A DNA stretch of 9,097 bases from an uncultured Flavobacteriales bacterium (GTDB lineage: Bacteria > Bacteroidota > Bacteroidia > Flavobacteriales > Crocinitomicaceae), in NCBI GenBank assembly GCA_946478775.1, contig CAMLDR010000166.1, positions 1 through 9,097 on the forward strand. Reading direction: 5' to 3'. This document shows positions 5,770-9,097 of the stretch, one piece after another (the stretch's first letter is position 1; every line of letters begins with the position of its first letter). A program made the position numbers and the translations under genes. A model generated the notes under the pieces. It was not told where the DNA came from. It searched no databases and worked only from the letters and a program-made list of their open reading frames with translations.

Positions 5770-6636
5770 TCAGACAATCTCTTCTAAGTTGGAAAGCGAT
5801 TGAATCCGCTTTATACCGGCAGGTAAACGATTTTTCAGCTGATCGATCTGGTAACCTCCCGCAGCAATTTTAATATGCTTTAATGTGCTTTGTAATTTGC
5901 TTAAATGCGCAATGATTTCCTCCTGATTAACAGCAGTAAGCCAGGAAGAAATAATTGCGTCCGGCTTTAAATGATGAATAGTCTTCAGTAATGCATCGAA
6001 AGGAAGAGACTGGCCGAGATAGATACTGTGGAATCCCTGGTGCCTCAAATGGTAGTGATAGACCAGTAAACTAATTTCATGCCATTCGTTTTCAGGAAGG
6101 TAAAGAATGATTCGTTTTTTAGATGAATCAGGAACGGGCAGGGCATCAGTTGCAGCAATAATTTTCTGACGGATCAGATTGGAAATGAAATGTTCCTGTG
6201 CAGGAGTGATCGTTCCAACTACCCACATAATTCCGATCCGCTGAAGAAATGGAATAATGAGATCTGAAAAAAGGGTTGATAGACTGTTTTTAAGGACAAG
6301 TTCCCTGAAAATCTGCTGGAATAACTGTTCATCTAATTGGATGACGGAAACAATCAACTGTTCGACGGCGGAATTTTCGAATCCGCTTTCCTGGATCGAT
6401 TTGGAAGTTTCGATTAATTGCTCCGTAGTCATTTGGGCAATGTGCGAAATTTTATATCCTTTTTTGTAGAGCAGTGAAATATTCAGCAAAAGCAATAGCT
6501 CCTCATCAGAATAAGTTCGGATCTGAGTGTCGGTCCGTTTTGGATTAAGCAGTCCATACCTTTTCTCCCACATACGAATGGTGTGTGCTTTGATTCCGGA
6601 AAGGATTTCTAAATCCCGTATCTTGTATCCTGCCAT
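5770..6636 (-). CDS. MerR-family regulator with cobalamin-binding domain (CarH/LitR-like light sensor)
   Basis: This 288-residue protein starts with a MerR helix-turn-helix (residues 1-70: YKIRDLEILSGIKAHTIRMWEKRYGLL, then the RTYSDEEL wing and helix). Residues about 85-160 form the helical bundle that caps cobalamin, with W138 and E148-H149 in MWVVGTITPAQEHF. This is the W-x9-EH motif of CarH (W131, E141, H142), which senses the light-labile adenosyl group. Residues 174-288 are the Rossmann-like B12 domain with E184-W-H186, equivalent to the ExH whose His (H177 in CarH) is the lower cobalt ligand. The following Gly of the usual ExHxxG is Ser189 here. In CarH, the dark adenosylcobalamin form is a DNA-bound tetrameric repressor and light dissolves it. 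This protein probably represses crtI-crtB the same way, via the dyad at 5704-5741. Light sensing is inferred from conserved residues, not shown. Confidence 0.9.
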   Translation of the reverse strand: MAGYKIRDLEILSGIKAHTIRMWEKRYGLLNPKRTDTQIRTYSDEELLLLLNISLLYKKGYKISHIAQMTTEQLIETSKSIQESGFENSAVEQLIVSVIQLDEQLFQQIFRELVLKNSLSTLFSDLIIPFLQRIGIMWVVGTITPAQEHFISNLIRQKIIAATDALPVPDSSKKRIILYLPENEWHEISLLVYHYHLRHQGFHSIYLGQSLPFDALLKTIHHLKPDAIISSWLTAVNQEEIIAHLSKLQSTLKHIKIAAGGYQIDQLKNRLPAGIKRIQSLSNLEEIV

Positions 6637-6739
6637 GCGTATTTATTAATAGTCAAGAAAAAGTGTCTTTTTAATTACACAAGTCTAAAGGTTTCCATGA
6701 AATGAAGAGCCCTTTTAGGATCAAAATTGATAAAAAAAC

Positions 6740-6747
6740 TATATTTG
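6740..6747 (+). promoter_or_regulatory. -7 element for the 6805-7386 gene
   Basis: TATATTTG is a full TAnnTTTG match, 57 bases before the ATG at 6805. The nearest TTG (6727-6729) is only 10 bases upstream, and TTTTAG (6713-6718) lies about where a -33 element would be expected, so the -33 part is weak. Confidence 0.4.
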
Positions 6748-6767
6748 TCCTAATTACTTCTTTATTT

Positions 6768-6787
6768 GGAGGTCTACTATGCATTGA
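6768..6787 (+). promoter_or_regulatory. Shine-Dalgarno GGAGG followed by a two-codon ORF (ATG CAT TGA)
   Basis: GGAGG (6768-6772) stands 6 bases before ATG (6779), which is followed by CAT and TGA. This is the only strong Shine-Dalgarno I see before any start in the window, and it serves a minimal Met-His reading frame rather than the downstream gene, whose ATG is 17 bases further on. It may be chance, or it may be a ribosome-loading leader for the 6805 gene. Confidence 0.3.
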
Positions 6788-6804
6788 TTTTAAAAAAAAC
6801 AGGT

Positions 6805-7386
6805 ATGAAAAAAATCTCAATCTTTTTATTGCTTTTGACTGTTTCCCTGGTTGCGGTTCGTTGCGGTGATTCAGAGGAAAGTAAAGAGTTGACAGATGAA
6901 GAATTGTATGAATTTCAGGGTTTTTCCATGAAACCATACGATATTCCGATCCTAATCATGCTGCCGGATGAAACTGCAAATATCGGTGCATCCACACAAC
7001 CGGAAATTATTCATGTGGAAGATGATTTCAAATGGGAATTGATGGTGGGTCCAAACTTTCACATGATTATTGATGATTGGGGGTCTGATCGCGAAATGGT
7101 TTCTTCCGAGAAAAAACGCCTTGCCGGTTTGAATTTTTATAAGATCAAATACCTGGTGGATGAACCGGATTTCGTTTTATACGAACGCGAATTGAAAGTG
7201 GACGGGAAAAAAGGTGCTTCCAAATCAGTTGGAGTAGAGCATAAAACGTATCATGTATACGGACAGAAGGTAATTGATGGTATTACATATGTATTCAGAA
7301 GTCGTGATGACGGATTTGAAAAAATCATTATTGATTTAATGGCCAAATCGATTAAATCGGTGAAACCATTGAAAGGAAATTCATAA
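6805..7386 (+). CDS. Predicted lipoprotein or secreted protein, unknown function
   Basis: I do not recognise this family. I start at the ATG at 6805 (MKKISIFLLLLTVSLVAVRC), which begins a normal export signal. An upstream in-frame TTG at 6766 would add 13 residues and bury the signal. The 193-residue protein has Cys20 after LVAVR, followed by GDSEES, like a Bacteroidota lipoprotein with a charged surface-export tail. The Arg just before Cys is unusual for a lipobox, so lipidation is uncertain. The mature part is mixed and rich in beta-type segments (IPILIMLPDETANIG, FKWELMVGPNFHMIIDDWG, KTYHVYGQKVIDGITYVFRS), soluble, with no membrane helix or catalytic motif. It diverges from the CarH-like gene and converges on the OmpA-family gene across a strong hairpin. 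Its role is unknown. Confidence 0.75.
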   Translation: MKKISIFLLLLTVSLVAVRCGDSEESKELTDEELYEFQGFSMKPYDIPILIMLPDETANIGASTQPEIIHVEDDFKWELMVGPNFHMIIDDWGSDREMVSSEKKRLAGLNFYKIKYLVDEPDFVLYERELKVDGKKGASKSVGVEHKTYHVYGQKVIDGITYVFRSRDDGFEKIIIDLMAKSIKSVKPLKGNS

Positions 7387-7399
7387 ATTAAATGATCAT

Positions 7400-7441
7400 A
7401 AAACAGTAGGCACGCCATTAATCGCGTGCCTACTGTTTTTT
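7400..7441. terminator. Strong bidirectional terminator hairpin, also a REP-like repeat
   Basis: Bases 7400-7415 and 7424-7439 pair perfectly over 16 bp (arm core CAGTAGGCACGC) around the loop CATTAATC. A run of six T follows on the plus strand, and the A-run at 7400-7403 gives four U on the minus strand. It lies 14 bases after the stop of the plus-strand gene and next to the minus-strand gene end, so it can terminate both. Its core recurs at 7446-7465 and 8268-8303. Confidence 0.85.
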
Positions 7442-7465
7442 ATAACGTGCCTATTGTTTTTTATA
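7425..7465. repeat. Tandem copy of the hairpin arm (2 x 20 bp, period 21)
   Basis: Bases 7425-7444 and 7446-7465 match at 19 of 20 positions (CGTGCCTA, then C or T, then TGTTTTTTATA). The first copy is the right arm of the 7400-7439 hairpin. The second contains the TAG stop (7453-7451) and last codons of the OmpA-family gene. Both copies can pair with the left arm, so alternative hairpins are possible. Confidence 0.8.
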
Positions 7466-8227
7466 AAATGTGGCTTCCACTCTTCGGTTTGCCTGCCGGT
7501 GTTCTTCCGAGTCCTCCACGAACAAAGGTTTCTTATTCCCAAACCCAACTGCATTAATCCTGCTTCCCAAAATATTCCCTTCCTGGATGAGAATCCGTTT
7601 GATGCGGTCTGCGCGCATTCCGGAAAGGTTTTTACTATCTGTTCCGCAGCATACGTGTCCGGCAAGGACTACATAAAGTGTTGGGTCTGCCTGAAGGGTT
7701 TCGATCAGGAACTGAATGTCTTCATAAGAACTTGATAACACTTCAACATCTCCGTAAACAAATTGAATTTCCAGTTGAATGGGAATATTCAGTTCAAAAG
7801 TCCGTTTCTTTTTAGCTGCGATTTCGCCCGGATTTGTTTTGGATCCGTGAGATACCAAGATGTCCACCCGTCGTTTATCGGCATCGGATTTATTGGAAAG
7901 ATCTTCCCCGACAGCAACTTCCGTTTTGATGGAAAATTGGTTCGGATAGGATTTATCCAGGAATTTTTTAGTTGATTCTAACCGGGCTTTCGCCAATTTG
8001 ATGTTGTATTCTTTTGAGCCCAGTGAATCTGTATATGCCCTGAGAATGAGGGATTGATTTTTGAGTTTTGAAAGTTTCGTCCGGGTTTCTGAATTGTGCT
8101 TGTTTTGGAAATGGACCTCGTGGCTGTTGAACTCAAAATGGAAAGACATAGAATCGACCCACGTATTCGCCCGGGCAAATGATAAAACAGGTGAGAGGAT
8201 GAAAAGTAAATGGATGAGTACTTTCAT
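7451..8227 (-). CDS. Periplasmic protein with two tandem OmpA-like domains
   Basis: This 258-residue protein has a signal peptide (MKVLIHLLFILSPVLSFARA, cut near residue 20). OmpA-like domain 1 covers about residues 27-127: strand start FHFEF, then AYTDSLGSKEYNIKLAKAR (peptidoglycan-contact D67 and R82) and DKRRVDI. Domain 2 covers about 148-256: IQLEIQFVYGDVEV, GHVCCGTDSKNLSGMRADRIKRIL, VGFGNKKP and RQANRRVEATF. OmpA-family domains bind the diaminopimelate of peptidoglycan through an Asp and an Arg. Domain 2 keeps the Arg-rich helix but has Cys-Cys (193-194) where the HTD Asp usually lies, so its binding may be lost or changed. There is no beta-barrel or transmembrane segment, so it is probably a periplasmic wall-binding protein or part of an envelope complex. 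Its last codons and TAG stop lie in a REP-like repeat (7446-7465). Confidence 0.9.
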   Translation of the reverse strand: MKVLIHLLFILSPVLSFARANTWVDSMSFHFEFNSHEVHFQNKHNSETRTKLSKLKNQSLILRAYTDSLGSKEYNIKLAKARLESTKKFLDKSYPNQFSIKTEVAVGEDLSNKSDADKRRVDILVSHGSKTNPGEIAAKKKRTFELNIPIQLEIQFVYGDVEVLSSSYEDIQFLIETLQADPTLYVVLAGHVCCGTDSKNLSGMRADRIKRILIQEGNILGSRINAVGFGNKKPLFVEDSEEHRQANRRVEATFYKKQ

Positions 8228-8234
8228 AAGTTTT

Positions 8235-8261
8235 CAAAGTTGATAATGCAGCTTTCCCCAA
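8235..8261 (-). promoter_or_regulatory. Weak promoter candidate for the OmpA-family gene
   Basis: On the minus strand TTG (8261-8259) is followed after 16 bases by CAACTTTG (8242-8235), one mismatch from TAnnTTTG, 7 bases before the ATG at 8227. Both the mismatch and the short distance to the start make it doubtful. Confidence 0.18.
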
Positions 8262-8267
8262 TTGGTT

Positions 8268-8307
8268 ACAAGTAGGTGCGCGAGGCATCACGTACCTACT
8301 TGTTTTT
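8268..8307. repeat. REP-like hairpin overlapping the aspartate kinase stop codon
   Basis: Bases 8268-8280 and 8291-8303 form a 13-bp stem with one G-T pair around a 10-base loop. The arm ATC-ACG-TACCTAC (8287-8299) matches 7421-7433 at 11 of 13 positions, so this is a second copy of the 7400-7439 element. The kinase TAG stop (8298-8296) sits within the arm. A T-run follows only on the plus strand, so it is not a canonical U-tract terminator for the kinase transcript, though the stem could still slow polymerase. Confidence 0.7.
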
Positions 8308-9097
8308 CATAACCATGCGAATCGTTTGTCGTGTTCGCTGCTCTAAAAGAATGTCTTTATCAACGGTTACTCTGTCAATGGTTACCTGATCGTAATGGCG
8401 AATAGTAACGAGTTCCAATCCTTCGTTGTAACGAATCGAATACTGGTCCTTAAATTTCTCCACTAATTTCATCGGGTCTGTTTTGGAGCGGTCAAATAAA
8501 ATGGAAAAGCTCAATGCGGAGTTTTGCATCAGGTTGATCTTCACACCATAAAATGCCAGCTGCTGGAAAATATCTCCCAGGTTCTCTTCCACGATAAACG
8601 AAAAATCTTTCGGGGTAAATGACATCAGTACCTGGTCCATTTTGAAAATGAAAGAGGGAACCAAATGGTCAAAATCGGTCGATTCCTGGATGGTTGTTCC
8701 TTCCGCATCAGGATGAACAAACGACTTAACGTATAAAGGAATTCCTTTGTTCTGAAGCGGCTTGATCGTTTTCGGATGAATAACGCTTGCTCCGTAATAA
8801 GAAAGTTCGATGGCTTCCTTGAAAGAGATTTTCTGAAGTTTGATCGTGTCATCAAACCATTTCGGATCGGCGTTCAGCATTCCGGGAACATCTTTCCAGA
8901 TAGTAACGCCTCTGGCATTGGTACAGTAAGCAAGAATCCCGGCCGTAAAGTCAGAACCTTCTCTGCCAAGGGTTGTGGTAAAGCCTTCGGAAGTATGACC
9001 AATGAAACCCTGAGTATTCACTGGTTTATCGAACAGCCGAGAGGCGTTGCAGCTCTTCGAAAACGATCCCACCCGCTTCGACATTGTCGTTTCGGAG
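8296..9097 (-). CDS. Aspartate kinase, C-terminal part (cut by window edge, possible frameshift)
   Basis: Aspartate kinase phosphorylates L-aspartate, opening the lysine, threonine, methionine and diaminopimelate pathway. The seen part starts late in the kinase domain: TQGFIGHTSEGFTTTLGREGSD with the GREGSD nucleotide/substrate loop, then VTIWKDVPGMLNADP, ISFKEAIELSYYGASVIHP and KGIPLYVKSF. The last 120 or so residues look like ACT-type regulatory domains (QVLMSFTPKDFSFIVEENLGDIFQQLAFYGVKINLMQ), which usually bind lysine or threonine. No homoserine dehydrogenase is fused. The N-terminal half lies outside the window, so the ATG at 9084 is not a real start. Before about 9028 the frame reads poorly (SKRVGSFSKSCNASR), while the frame one base over (stop at 9028-9026) reads EAGGIVFEELQRLSA, more like a kinase helix. 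A frameshift near 9028-9045 is possible, real or from assembly. Confidence 0.9.
   Translation of the reverse strand, partial: SETTMSKRVGSFSKSCNASRLFDKPVNTQGFIGHTSEGFTTTLGREGSDFTAGILAYCTNARGVTIWKDVPGMLNADPKWFDDTIKLQKISFKEAIELSYYGASVIHPKTIKPLQNKGIPLYVKSFVHPDAEGTTIQESTDFDHLVPSFIFKMDQVLMSFTPKDFSFIVEENLGDIFQQLAFYGVKINLMQNSALSFSILFDRSKTDPMKLVEKFKDQYSIRYNEGLELVTIRHYDQVTIDRVTVDKDILLEQRTRQTIRMVMKNK

Larger units (their letters stand above)
6637..6804. other. Divergent intergenic region between the regulator and the lipoprotein-like gene
   Basis: These 168 bases separate two divergent genes. They are AT-rich. The plus strand has the -7 match at 6740-6747, an unusual GGAGG and a two-codon ORF (6779-6787). 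On the minus strand I found no TAnnTTTG match for the regulator gene and no copy of the crtI dyad, so autoregulation of the CarH-like gene is not supported here. No RNA gene was seen. Confidence 0.4.

Noticed and set aside
6766..6804. Upstream TTG start adding 13 residues to the lipoprotein-like protein
   Set aside because: It would place polar and charged residues before a normal signal peptide that starts exactly at the ATG at 6805.
7400..7465. CRISPR-like repeat array
   Set aside because: Only two short copies with a one-base gap, no spacers and no cas genes.
7396..7665. 89-codon minus-strand frame overlapping the OmpA-family gene end
   Set aside because: It is a shifted reading of the OmpA domain and the repeat hairpin and has no protein-like features of its own.
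9082..9084. ATG as the true start of the aspartate kinase gene
   Set aside because: The encoded part lacks the N-terminal half of the kinase domain and the frame stays open to the window edge, so the gene continues outside.

Overview
The window looks like a piece of a Bacteroidota chromosome, most likely order Flavobacteriales (Fluviicola/Crocinitomicaceae-like is a guess, not proven). The base composition is moderately AT-rich. Shine-Dalgarno sequences are almost absent before the genes. Several upstream regions carry the Bacteroidota -7 promoter element TAnnTTTG. The gene families also fit: a carboxypeptidase-regulatory-like surface protein, an OmpA-type protein and a CarH-like regulator next to crtI-crtB. 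Both ends cut through genes (guaB at the left, aspartate kinase at the right), so this is an internal fragment or a short contig.

Layout. Bases 1-53 hold the first codons of guaB (IMP dehydrogenase, minus strand). An intergenic region with face-to-face promoter-like elements follows, then a secreted carboxypeptidase-regulatory-like protein at 220-852 on the plus strand. From 967 to 6636 every gene is on the minus strand. In transcription order they are: a MerR-type regulator with a cobalamin-binding C-terminal half (6636-5770), crtI phytoene desaturase (5620-4139), crtB phytoene synthase (4128-3292), a 6-pyruvoyl-tetrahydropterin-synthase-family enzyme (3229-2825), a small three-helix membrane protein (2706-2386) and a class I CPD photolyase (2271-967). 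Bases 6637-6804 are a divergent intergenic region. It leads into an unrecognised lipoprotein-like gene (6805-7386, plus), which converges on a two-domain OmpA-family protein (8227-7451, minus). The C-terminal part of an aspartate kinase (9097-8296, minus) ends the window.

How the genes fit together. The 6636-967 block reads as a light-response island. The regulator keeps the residues that CarH uses to bind adenosylcobalamin as a light sensor. Directly downstream, the crtI promoter carries a perfect 13-bp inverted repeat whose proximal arm overlaps the -7 element, the layout expected of a repressor operator. The carotenoid enzymes give photoprotection and the photolyase repairs UV damage with light. 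The pterin enzyme and the small membrane protein between them are candidate members of the same response. No lycopene cyclase or hydroxylase is in the window, so the final carotenoid cannot be named.

The most unusual non-coding structure is a set of REP-like palindromic repeats built on GTAGG-YACG-YGAT at 7400-7465 and 8268-8303. Two copies hold the TAG stop codons of the OmpA-family gene and the aspartate kinase gene and also encode their last few residues. Other palindromes lie at 928-943, 2295-2308 and 2758-2773. No tRNA, rRNA, CRISPR array, insertion sequence or phage gene was seen.
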